A DNA stretch of 64,000 bases, taken from assembly GCA_039545275.1 (NCBI GenBank), contig BCHS01000009.1, positions 682,001-746,000 of the forward strand. Direction: 5' to 3'. This document shows positions 1 to 10,964 of this stretch, piece after piece. Each line of letters starts with the position of its first letter. Within the stretch, counting starts at the first letter, position 1. The stretch comes from Pseudomicrostroma phylloplanum. Taxonomy: Eukaryota > Basidiomycota > Exobasidiomycetes > Microstromatales. A model generated the notes under the pieces. That model was given only the letters and a program-made list of their open reading frames with translations. It had not been told where the DNA came from and made no database searches. Made by a program: the position numbers and the translations under genes.

Positions 1-2863
1 GTCGACGTCGAATGCAATTCCTTTCGACGCCCAGATCCGCCGGTAGGTCCAGATGGCATCTAGGCAGACTGTGCGCAGTGACATAGGAGCGCAATTGAGG
101 TCGAGCTTCCCTGCGTCTACCTTGCTAAAGTCGAGCACATCGTTAATCACAGTCAGCAACGCTCCCGAGGACCGAAGAATGGACTGAACCAGGCCCCGTG
201 CCTCCTCAGAGAGCGAGTCGATGTCAAGCAGTAGCTCACTCAAGCCAATGACACCGTTGAGCGGAGTGCGGATCTTAGTGGGGAGGATCACATGCGAGTA
301 GGGATCAGTATCACTTGAAGCACGTAGGCCCACCCATTTGCTCCACCCGCCTCTGCTACTGACCTCGTGCGAAATGACTGCTAGGAATTGACTCTTCATA
401 CGACTGGCCTCCTCGGCTGCCTGGCTGGCGGATTCTGCCTTGGCAACTTCCCGAGTGCTCTCCTCGAATTTGCGCTCCATTTGCAGACGCTCAGTAATGT
501 CAAAGCTCAGGCCGGTCACTCCTAGAATTTGGCCTTCCTTCGCTGCCCGAGGACCGTCGAAACTGACTGAAACAGTAGATTTGCCTCTTCTTGGTCGGTA
601 TTGCGTGCGATACGAGCGACCCTGAATGGTAGTCTCCTCGTAGACGACTTCACCGGCCGAGATCGCTTTCCCGATGGGTATCCTCTGCTCGTCTCCCCAC
701 AGGTCGTAGATGCTACGTCCTATGATAGACGAACTGTTGGACAAATCATCTTTGCCACGTTGCGAATCTGTCTGTCGTGATGGCGCTGCGAGAGAGCCTT
801 CCGCAAGAGTAACATCGCCCTCAAGGTCCACCGACCACAAGGTGATGTCCGCAACTCGAAGTCTGTTGTGTTGTGTTTTCGCAATGATGAGTAGACAAGA
901 GTTAGAGCAGCTCGATCTCTGGCAGGCCGACGCCAATTATCTTCTCGGGCCGTAGACTCACGCGTCTGAAAGATTGTCTCTAACCTCACGATGCGCTAAC
1001 GTGGCTGTCGTCAGATCGTGAACATCTGTCACTATTCCGACCCACATCACCACAGCGCCATCAGAGTCTTTGATGGGATTCACTCGGGCATGGATATATC
1101 GATACCGTCCCAACTTGTCCGCAAGACGGTTCGCAATATCAAAAGGCCCCTTGCTTGTAGTGATACCGACCCTAAAGATTTCCTTTGTGTACTGAAAGTC
1201 GTCGGGATGCAGATGGGCCCAGGCTTTATCTATGCTGTCTTGACGGGAGCCGCCAAACTAGAAGCGAGATAAATTGGAATGATTCCATCAGCATATCATT
1301 TCAGTCGCCCAGCGAGCCTCATGGAATTCGGAATTCTCTTCCGTCGCAGCAACACTCACGTAGACGTACCAGTGATCATTGAACCACGTCAGCCTACCGT
1401 CGGGAGTCGCTGTATATGCAGGCATAGCAAGGTGCTGCAGGCAGATCCGGAAATTGTCCTCCACTAAGCTCAGCTGATCAGAGTGAGTGGCCTGAGGTCC
1501 AACATCGCTGAAGAGATTGTGCTGAAGATGGTCATCTCCGGCTTGACGCAGAGGGCGTTCTGGAGCTTCTGTAGTGGCCAGCTTCTGCAGTCTATCAGTG
1601 GCGTCCCGCATCAAGAGCATGCCACCAATGAACTTGCCACTTCCGTCGTACATGGGGAAGCCGTCGCAATCGATGAGCTTGCGATTGTTGCCGTTCTTTG
1701 TCACAGCTCCCACACAATCTGCTTCAAGCTTTTGACCGAGTATTGCTACTTTGTACAGCGGATACTTCGTCGGATGTCGCTGTATCCAAGTATCTGGGTC
1801 GCATAGCGTGAATTGGTCAAACAACCAATTCAAGTTGACCTGACCCTCCGAGTAAGTGCTAGCAGTCTGTGAGGAAAGAACATCGTCTTTTGAATTGATG
1901 TCCGGAGCCCCGAGATCAGCGATGCTGCGCAAAAGTAGGTCGGCGGCGCGATTGAGGACACTCGTCCGGCCATCAGACGATAGTGCTATCACAGGATAGC
2001 CAATGTTGTCCAACAAGGCATCTCGCAACACGCTGGCCATGGGGAGAGTAGCATCTTCGCTGACTTCCGCACCAGCAACATCGCCATCTGAGGACTTTTG
2101 GCTGCTCTCGCTCGAATGTGCAGTGCGAGAAGAGGCGCCAGGCGAGGGAACGATGCTGACAATGTACCATGCCTCTTGCTCCGGAACGTCCAAGCCCTCT
2201 CCGGAGTTCCCAGGAGTGCCGACGAAGCAGGACGAGCATGACAGGCTGGCAGAGAATGGCTGACGCAAGAGAGACCCCAAGAAGGGCCCACGTGTCAGCC
2301 TATGTTACCGGCGAGCAGGGCGTGGTTGGCTCAACAGATTTACTCACTTTTCCGGGCGGGTCCCGTCCGGTAGTACGAGTATGAAGCGTGACTCTGATCG
2401 CCTGGGGCTTGTTCCAAGTACCCCCTCCAAGAGACCACTTGGCTTCGGCTGCCCTTTCGAATTGAGTGTATACAGGTATCCAGCTCTCTTCTGCGCACCA
2501 TCTGACGAAGTGCTCGCCCTGGCACTGAAAAGCGTCGAGACCAAGAATCTGAATCGAGATACGAACAGAGCTGGATTCAGTCAGCCTCTTGTGATACACA
2601 TGTGAGTCCCCCTCAGCCTCGCATCCCTTCCTATCCTACCATTTTGATGCCTCCTCACCATCTCCATTGATCGACCTTCCTCTTTCGCCTGCGTCGGTCG
2701 CGTGCATCACTTCAAGGCGGGCCTCGCGACAACTCACAGCTTCTGCCATCTTATTGGCTCTCTGCAAAGTACGCTTCCGATCAAGTACGACAAGCGCAAC
2801 GGGCGCAAAGTGCATCGCTGCTGTCACCGCCTCGAGAGAGGCGAAATCGACTTCGTCTGCCAT
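1..2863 (-). CDS. PAS-domain histidine kinase, C-terminus beyond the window
   Basis: This is a sensor histidine kinase, and the window holds only its N-terminal sensor part and H-box region. Exons read 2863-2640, 2570-2348, 2259-1360, 1257-985, 918-364 and 273-1, all joined in frame by gt-ag introns. Three or more PAS segments are visible: an N-terminal one (HFAPVALVVLDR), one around WFNDHWYVYFGGSRQDS with a PAC tail ending WVGIVTDVHDL, and one around RVADITLWSVDLEG to GVTGLSFDITERL. A coiled segment leads into the HisKA box FLAVISHE-IRTPLNGVIG, whose SHE and IRTP halves lie on either side of a 90-nt intron (274-363). The phospho-acceptor His is therefore present. The kinase ATPase domain and any receiver domain would lie left of position 1. 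The start at 2863 (MADEVDF) was chosen because it opens the first PAS; an in-frame ATG at 3091 is the alternative. It is likely a hybrid kinase of the fungal multistep phosphorelay, but that cannot be confirmed here. Confidence 0.85.
274..363 (-). other. Intron splitting the histidine-kinase H-box
   Basis: A 90-nt intron with gtcagt donor and ctaag acceptor. Unspliced translation reads YSHVILPTKIRTPLN and would appear to lack the phospho-acceptor His. Splicing restores ISHE|IRTPLNG. Confidence 0.8.
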
Positions 2864-4348
2864 CCCGCCCAACGCTCGTGGTTGATCGGATGACTGCAAG
2901 AGGCTGAAAGGTGGAGGTAGAAGATCGGCCGAGGAGGACGGTCGGACGAAGGGCTTCTCCAGCACGAAGATACGAGTGAGGGACGGTGAAGGGTACTTGA
3001 CAGATGATGGAGGAGAGCGATGGAGGTCTGGGCATATCGTGGCACCAAGGGCGTGGCGTTTCTCGCAGCCACGGGGAAATGGCAAGGGCAATTCCAGGCA
3101 GGCTCAGACGTCATGCCGGAAGCCCGGGAATTGAATTCGAGCTGTCCCGCGTGTGCCTGGCCTTGGAGACGCAGCGCGGAGCTTACGAAAGTAGTCTGGA
3201 CTACCGCCCATGGTAAGGAGGGTGAGTCGAGGGCTGGATCGACATCCTCAATACAAATGTCTTTCGACTAAGCACACGCTGAGGAAGAATTCGTGCCCTG
3301 ATTTATGGCGACCGTGATGGTGCTATCGTGATTGCTGATACTGTGTGGAAGCTACTGGCATGATGGGACCGCTCGCCATCTTGGCCACGTGGTCTGTCAT
3401 CGGCTTTCGGCACTGCACCAATCCCTACAACGCTTCCAGCGCGTCTCTCCGCAAGGACACTGACTAGCGACGATTCAACAAGTGCAGATAGGCCCTGCTG
3501 GACCTTGAGACAGTCTGACCTGCCTTGCCTACCGCCTTGACGCCCTTCTTGGTCATCTCGCGGAACTTGCCTCAGCCCGCTGGATTGAGAGCCCATCGGG
3601 TTTGCCAAGTTGCCGCAGGTATTGCAAGCAGTCGTGATTGCATTGAGTCTTGTCGCCGTGAAAGCAGTACTCGACCTTGTGAGGTCGAAAGGGGAAGTCG
3701 GCCTCATCATTCACTACTACGATTACTGCCTAGGGGAAATGCAGGACGTCAGAAGGTTCCACGTCAAATGTCAGTCGGGGTTTCAGGGGTAGCGAAAGCA
3801 TCCGTGCGGCCCAGGTAGCGACTGAGTCCACATCGTCTCAACAACAGGGGCGACCTTAGCAGATGGAAGGTCTTGCGGGATTCCATGGCAGGTGGAGCCA
3901 CATTAGATAGCAGGCGGACGACGCCTCGGATAGATAGCCGCTAAGAGCAATCGGCAATTCCGCCTTTGCTCGCAGCAAACGTTGCGGGTGCAAATGTGGG
4001 TGTCTGTCTGTCCGCCTGTCTGCCTGCCTGCCTGCCTGCAATCGAAAAAGGTCGTTGCAGCAAGCGAAGCAGAACATCTCCTACTTGCCCCGGTCACGTC
4101 ACTCCAGATAATCTTGCTAGCAAGCAACAATGTCGATTTGAACGAATGGCCGATGCGGTCCTCTTCTGGTACATGGAGTGGTTGCGCTGTCTTCTCTGTC
4201 CAACACTTATGAAGGGCAAAGTGCAGCATCCCGTTCTTCGTGCGATGCTTCAGCGATACTCATCCTTACCTCTCGTCCTTACACCTCTGCCCGCATCGCT
4301 CCGTCTCCTCGACATTTCCGAGCTGGTCTCCTTTATCCCTCAGCAGCC
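2864..4348. other. Intergenic stretch without a supported gene
   Basis: The stretch lies upstream of the histidine kinase (-) and of the small secreted protein (+). It contains short open frames on both strands, including a 60-codon hydrophobic one at 3610-3792 on +, but none has a recognisable domain or convincing splice context. A short CCTG repeat lies at about 4018-4040. It probably carries both promoters. Confidence 0.5.
4018..4040. repeat. Short (CCTG)n microsatellite
   Basis: About five consecutive CCTG/TGCC units with degenerate flanks (ctgtctgtccgcctgtctg). It is the same motif as the longer array at 28430-28489. Confidence 0.85.
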
Positions 4349-4717
4349 ATGAAACTCCACATCGCCTTGACTATCGCGCTCTTCCTCCTCTGCTGCGTCA
4401 CACTCCCCACCGCCCACGCCCAGCCAACTCGGCTCGCCCCACCTTCGGGTCCAGGGGACGGTCTCACTTCCGACCTCTTCTCGACTGCTCCAGCCAGGAC
4501 AACGCGCATGAGCAAACTGCACCAGGGTGTCTACCGCTCGCATAGTGCTCGTATCCACCGGGGAGAGTATTCGCGCTTAGTCGATCTGGACGACCAACTG
4601 CCTGGAGCTGGACCCAAGAAGGCAGGGATGCACATCAAGAACTCGGCGAGGATTGTCAAGGGAATCGCTAAGAACTTTGCGGTCAAGAAGTGTAAGCTGA
4701 AGTGCTTCGAGGGTTGA
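4349..4717 (+). CDS. Small secreted protein, unknown function
   Basis: A single-exon protein of 122 aa. It starts with a textbook signal peptide: MKLH, a hydrophobic core rich in Leu, Ile and Ala, then THAHA|Q as a likely cleavage site near residue 25. The mature part is basic and Ser/Arg-rich and ends with KKCKLKC. The frame stays open upstream of 4349, but that Met was chosen because the signal sequence begins there. It is convergent with IPI3, whose stop is only about 50 bp downstream. I do not recognise a family. It is shorter on cysteines than the secreted cluster at 51-64 kb and is not an obvious paralog of it. Confidence 0.65.
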   Translation: MKLHIALTIALFLLCCVTLPTAHAQPTRLAPPSGPGDGLTSDLFSTAPARTTRMSKLHQGVYRSHSARIHRGEYSRLVDLDDQLPGAGPKKAGMHIKNSARIVKGIAKNFAVKKCKLKCFEG

Positions 4718-4770
4718 GCAGGTCCTGCTGGGAAACCCAACAGAGATGTCGCATTGCAGTAGGTAATACA

Positions 4771-6480
4771 TTACGCCTTCTCGGCGTTGCCGTTGAGTCC
4801 CTTTGCCACAACGGCGGCCCACATGTCCTTGTTCCACTTCTCTGCCTGCGCCAATTTTGCTTTGAGCGAGTCCACTTGGGTCTGCAAGTCATACATCGCT
4901 GCGCTGGACTGCGACTGCGATTGTGTAGTCGAGGCTTCGCTGGAGGCGACCTGAGATGATCCTGTCCTTGTACTTTGTTGTGCCGCAATCAGCGCGGGCG
5001 GTGTCAGGTAGTCAAGCTGTACAGAAGGAAGGGAAAGAATTGGTCGGCCTCAGCAATGCAGCTCAGACTGTGCGGACCTCGAGGTAGAACTCACCTCCGC
5101 TGCGTCTCCAGCCGGTACTTCGCTCCAGTAAACCTCATCTTCGTCTTCGTCCCCTTCCTGTCCACGCTTGACCGCTCTCTCCAGCTGTTCCGCAACTACT
5201 CTCCTCTTGGCAGCTGCCTTGCTGCCTCTTGCATCGCTGGCAATCGGCCGGTAGAAGGGAACGAGATTCGACACATTGGCTGTGGAGCCGGTCGTCTCTG
5301 AAAGAGCTGTGGTACGAATGATCTGCAGGGACCGCACATCGAGGATTTGCAGTGCAGGTGGACTCGACGTGCCAATGAGGAGGTGCGAGGACGAGGGAAG
5401 GAGGGCTAGCGAGCTGGCAGGCGAGCTGTGCGTAGGTAAAAGAGGGAAGAGCGGTTAGAAGGGCTCCCTTTCACGAGCCGCGATGCTTCCTTTCTCTCAC
5501 CTGAGCTGTATTCCGGTTTTGCCATGGCTGCCATTCTCTTCTCCTACTTTCTCGACGTCTTCCATGCCGCCTCCGCCCCTCGCTTCCCATCCCTGAGCGT
5601 CCGCTCCGCCTATCCTCCGATACAGGTCGATCCTCTCCAGCCTTCCACTGCTAGTCCCCACAAAGCAAAAGCGTCCGGTGGGATCGGCAGCTAGGCACGT
5701 CACTTCTCCCTTTCCGTTGCCTCCTCCTACTTCAAAGTTTGTGAGCAGAGATCGTGTACGCAGGTCCCAGAGCTTGACAGTTCCGTCGCTGCTGGCGGAC
5801 CAGAGACGCAGCTTGGCGGGGAACGCACCCGAGGCGGGCGAGAAAGCGAGGGAGGTGATGGGCAGCAGATGCGTCGAGAAGGTGGCATATGGTGATGGGC
5901 TACTTGCAGATCCATTCGACGAGCCCGTAGAGGGATGGACTAGACCGCTCACAGACCAGACGCAGACGCGACCGTCTTCTCCACCAGTGGCTACCACGTC
6001 ACCTCTGGCGTCCCAAATTACTACAGTCACATTGCGAAAGTGTGGCTCCCAAGAAGCTAGCAGGCGGCCTGAGGCTACCTCCCAAAGGTAAGCGTGTCCG
6101 TCGGCAGCTCCGGCGCAGAGCAGCGACCCATCGGGCGAGAGGGATAGGCAGGATAGGCGTTGCGGCGGGATAAACCTGGTGGTCACTGGAGTGACACCTT
6201 GCACGAGTGGAATGGAGTGAATGTGCAGCAGGTTCTTGCCTTCTTCGAGCGTAGCCAAGAGTCCTTCTGTGTTCGTGGCGGCAGATGGCGGGACGATGGA
6301 GACCGCGTGTGGAGATGAAGAGACGTAGGGCTTGAAGGAAAGTAGGGGCGAGGTAACGGAGGGATTGGACAGGGACAGGAGGGAGAGGTAGCCGGGTGAA
6401 GAGCTGCTGCCGCTCGTGGAGAGAAGTATCGATGGCTGCGGCAGCACCAAGGAGGCCGATGAGGATGACGACGTCGTCAT
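4771..6480 (-). CDS. IPI3: Pre-rRNA-processing WD40 protein IPI3 (WDR18 family)
   Basis: Ipi3 is a subunit of the Rix1 (Rix1-Ipi1-Ipi3) complex, which acts with the AAA ATPase Rea1 in late 60S ribosome assembly in the nucleus. Three exons fit: 6480-5501, 5425-5095 and 5016-4771, with introns of 75 and 78 nt. The protein has an N-terminal Ser-rich stretch followed by WD repeats. Clear ones are LSLSPDGSLLCAGAADGHAYLW, VVIWDARGDVVATGGEDGRV, SASSDGTVKLWDLRTRSL and TCLAADPTGRFCFVGTSSGR. The C-terminal part holds a KAAAKRR basic patch, an acidic linker and a terminal coiled coil (LQTQVDSLKAKLAQAEKW), as Ipi3 homologues have. The family assignment rests on this architecture and on the PPQRLSCLSLSPDG...HFRNVTVV block typical of Ipi3; a different nuclear WD40 protein is less likely. 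Confidence 0.75.
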
Positions 6481-6776
6481 TGCTGGCTATGAGCTGCGAG
6501 TGAGAACTGATACGATGGTATGGTGTCTGCCCCTCCATCGGTCAATGCTCAAAGCTTCTCATCCGCCAAAAGGGAAATTTCGGATTCCATCTCCGACGCA
6601 TCGACGGAAAGGGCGGATCAGCCACCCCCACTCACTCTCTCACACACACCTTGGCTCGTCCCCGCCACTGCTTACCACCAGCACCATCATCCTCACGCTA
6701 CCACATAGCCAGAGCAGACACTCCTTTGTAGGAGCTCTGGCCTCCTCATTCTCCTCTGCGCCGTGCTGCATCCGCA

Positions 6777-8915
6777 ATGCGGGTACTGACGTGGAACGTC
6801 AATGGCTGGCGCAAGATCAAGACCTACCAGCCCTTTCACGGCCTCTCCACATGGCCCCGCATCCTGGCCTACCTTCAGGCGGACGTGATCTGCTTACAGG
6901 AGACGAAGCTGACGCGCAAGCAGGCGCTTGAGGAGAGGACCATGCTGCTACCAGAAGATGGCAAGTGGGACTCGGTGTGGGACTTTCACCCCAGTAGAGG
7001 CTACAGCGGAACAGTCGTCTATTGGAAGAAGGAGGTGACTGGACATCCCGAGAAGGCAGAGCTGGGCGTGACTGGCCGGAAGGGGATCACGCCAGCCACC
7101 GTCTCGTCTTATACGTCTGCCACGCCCATCGGTGGCTTCCCTGCCTCTCTGCAAGACTCGCTGGAAGACCATCCCGATGACGCTACCATCTTTCATCGGC
7201 TGGACGAAGAAGGTCGCGGAGTAGTGGTCGACTTTGGCCTCTTCGTCCTGTTCAATCTGTATTGCCCAGTGGGAGGCAATGAGTCTCGCGCTGACTTCAG
7301 GGAAGCGTTCTACGCTGCCCTCAATGAGCGATCTCGCAAGCTTCTCGAGCAAGGCAGGGAAGTCATTATCGTCGGAGACATCAACATCGCCCGACAGCCC
7401 ATTGACCACTGCGACGCTTCCGATCCTGCTGTCCACTCTGTAGCTCGAGCAGAGTACTACTTATCCAGCAAGACTCGCACGTGGCTCAACTCATTCTGCC
7501 ATCCAATCGGGCCGTTTCACGATGTGCAGAGAGAGATCTTCCCAGAGCGTCTGGGCATGTACACCTGCTGGAGTCAGCTCATCAATGCCAGGCCAGCCAA
7601 CTATGGCACGCGGATAGACTACACCCTCGTCAGCCCAGGGCTGAGGGACTGGGTGAAAGGTGCAGACATCCAGCTAGAGGTACCGGGAAGTGATCACTGT
7701 CCAGCCTATGTCGACTTCTACGACGAGAGGGACATCGACGGGAAGACGGTCCGGTTCAAGGATCTGCTCAGCGACGCTGCCAGCTCTCCTGCCCTGGCTA
7801 CCTCGAGGTGGGAAGAGCTGAACAGGCGTGACCTCAAGAGCTTTTTCGCCGGCGGAGCAGCCAAGACGGGCAGTTTGAGTCAGGGAGGCTCTGCATCGCC
7901 CGTCAAGCGAAGTGGCTCTTCCACTGCCATCTACCAGCCACCTCCTCGTCCCGGCACCGCTTCCAAGGATGCCACGGCTTCACCTGCAAAGTCCCAGGGT
8001 AGTAGCGGTGATATGACCTCGACACCGCTCAACACTGCAGAATTGGAATCTCAAGAAGCCTCAGAGCCGCCTGTATCTCAAGGTACCACGGCGAGCACTT
8101 CAGTTCCTGCCCCCTCGCCATCATTACTCACCTCGAACGCCAAGACCAATCTGTCAAAGGCGACTGCAAGTGCGGGATCCAAGAAAAGCGGCGTCAAGCA
8201 GGGCAAAGGCGATGTAGATTCCAAAAAGCCCAAGCAATTGAAGCTGGGCAGCTTCTTCGCGGCCCCTCCGGCTCCAGGCCGAGTTTCCCCTCCACCGCCT
8301 GTGACAACCGATGTCACTACAGTGTCCGGGTCTGCTTCCACAGCTACAGGTCCCGATGGCAGTGCTGAGGCAGGGCAAACTCCCAACACGCCTTCTCCTG
8401 TCAAGTCAGACGGCAAAGCCCCAGCACAAGAAGAAGAGGTGGACTGGGCATATCTCTACTCCCTCCCAGACCCAGACGCGCCGACCGCTGCCTCTTCTCA
8501 GCTGCTGCGTCCCTCTGGCTCCCCTTCAAACAGCAAGACCAAGACCGGCACCTCCTCCTCGTCCTCTTCTACATGGTCCTCCCTCTTCTCCGCTCCACCA
8601 CCACCACGCTGTCAAGTGCACAAGGAGGAAGCCACACCTTACACCGTCAACAAGCGCGACGCCAAGAACAACTTTGGCCGTAAATTCTGGCTATGCTCTC
8701 GACCCGTGGGACCTGGATACGAGAAGAAGTGGAGTGACAGGAAAGCTGAAGGGGAACCTGGGAGGGAATATAGGTGTGGGTATTTTGTGTGGAATAGCGA
8801 TTGGGAGGCGGAACATCGCAAGAGGAAGGGTGCGGGGAAGAGGGAGAGTGGAGCGAGTGAGGCTTTGGAGCTTGCTGCGCAGGAGAGGGAGAGCAAGAGG
8901 GGGAAGGTGGGGTAA
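6777..8915 (+). CDS. APN2: Class II AP endonuclease APN2 (ExoIII/EEP family)
   Basis: Apn2 cleaves DNA at abasic sites and removes 3'-blocking groups in base-excision repair. The gene is a single exon of 712 aa, starting at ATG with MRVLTWNVNGWRK, the usual Asn-containing N-terminus of the family. Catalytic motifs follow in order: CLQETKL, YCPVGG, VGDINIARQPID and GSDHCPAYV. After the nuclease domain (about residues 1-325) comes a Ser/Pro-rich linker containing QLKLGSFF, a good match to a PCNA-interacting PIP box (QxxLxxFF). The C-terminus carries a zf-GRF finger (CQVHKEEATP...FWLC...YRCGYFVW). All of this matches Apn2/APEX2 rather than the shorter APEX1. A second SFF sequence (DLKSFF) sits near the end of the nuclease domain. 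The promoter is shared with or adjacent to divergent IPI3 (296 bp apart). Confidence 0.93.
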   Translation: MRVLTWNVNGWRKIKTYQPFHGLSTWPRILAYLQADVICLQETKLTRKQALEERTMLLPEDGKWDSVWDFHPSRGYSGTVVYWKKEVTGHPEKAELGVTGRKGITPATVSSYTSATPIGGFPASLQDSLEDHPDDATIFHRLDEEGRGVVVDFGLFVLFNLYCPVGGNESRADFREAFYAALNERSRKLLEQGREVIIVGDINIARQPIDHCDASDPAVHSVARAEYYLSSKTRTWLNSFCHPIGPFHDVQREIFPERLGMYTCWSQLINARPANYGTRIDYTLVSPGLRDWVKGADIQLEVPGSDHCPAYVDFYDERDIDGKTVRFKDLLSDAASSPALATSRWEELNRRDLKSFFAGGAAKTGSLSQGGSASPVKRSGSSTAIYQPPPRPGTASKDATASPAKSQGSSGDMTSTPLNTAELESQEASEPPVSQGTTASTSVPAPSPSLLTSNAKTNLSKATASAGSKKSGVKQGKGDVDSKKPKQLKLGSFFAAPPAPGRVSPPPPVTTDVTTVSGSASTATGPDGSAEAGQTPNTPSPVKSDGKAPAQEEEVDWAYLYSLPDPDAPTAASSQLLRPSGSPSNSKTKTGTSSSSSSTWSSLFSAPPPPRCQVHKEEATPYTVNKRDAKNNFGRKFWLCSRPVGPGYEKKWSDRKAEGEPGREYRCGYFVWNSDWEAEHRKRKGAGKRESGASEALELAAQERESKRGKVG

Positions 8916-9104
8916 GGAGATCAAAGGCTCTCGCATCGCTGGCATTGGTCATATTTTAGCACACACACACATCTGTACAACAACTCATCTGTCTTCCATT
9001 ACCATGTCATTGTAGCTACGAGACTCGACAGCGCAGGTAGTCAGCCCCTGAACTTCGGTCGAAAAGTGCAAAAGTGCAAAAAGATACACGTCTCGGAAAG
9101 ACGC

Positions 9105-9109
9105 AAAAA
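9105..9109 (-). terminator. Pol III T-run after tRNA-Asp
   Basis: Five consecutive T residues on the minus strand, about 5 nt past the tRNA 3' end. Confidence 0.6.
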
Positions 9110-9114
9110 GTAAA

Positions 9115-9223
9115 CTTCCGTGCGGGGAATTGAACCCCGAGCTCGCGCAGTCAGGAAGGTTCCTCGGAAACCGAGGGCTTGTTAAATGACAAGCGCACGT
9201 CCTAACCATTAAACCACACAGAA
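9115..9223 (-). tRNA. tRNA-Asp(GTC) with a 37-nt intron
   Basis: Folding the minus strand by eye gives a 7-bp acceptor stem (TTCTGTG/CACGGAA), D-arm GTTTAATGGTTAGGAC, an anticodon stem TGCGC/GCGCG with loop TTGTCA, and T-arm CGGGGTTCAATTCCCCG, with discriminator G. The body closely follows fungal tRNA-Asp. A 37-nt insertion lies one base 3' of anticodon GTC; it contains the hairpin CCTCGG-TTT-CCGAGG and a TGAC that can pair with GTCA. A run of T (TTTTT) downstream at about 9105-9109 fits a Pol III terminator. The mature RNA would be 72 nt before CCA addition. Confidence 0.9.
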
Positions 9224-9440
9224 TTCGATGGAGAGCAGGTACAGAATGAAATGACATATACCCGCTGCAAATCCGAGTGCTCCGGTACAGTCTCGGCTAC
9301 CACCACATTCCAGATGTCGGGCGTCGGTGCGCCTTCCGACGGCAGCCTTTCGGCCTGGACCCGTTCGCTCTCTGCTGTTGCCGCTTCCCACCCCTCATCT
9401 CCTCCACTCGTCTCTATCTCACCACAATCCTCCGATAGCC

Positions 9441-10810
<1,370 letters not shown>

Positions 10811-10964
10811 GGAGCAAAGCGGTTGAGCCGAAAAGATAGTGTACAAGGTCACATTCCGAGGACCAGCGGTCAACGCTTGGATCTCGATCTGGATTAGGAT
10901 AGCAATACAAAAGAGCGACCTCGCCTCGCCTCGCATCACCACCCTGCCTGCCAGAGCTGATTCC

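Noticed and set aside
3303..3792. Opposing frames at 3303-3710 (-) and 3525-3818 (+)
   Set aside because: No recognisable motif or splice partner; likely chance frames in GC-rich DNA.
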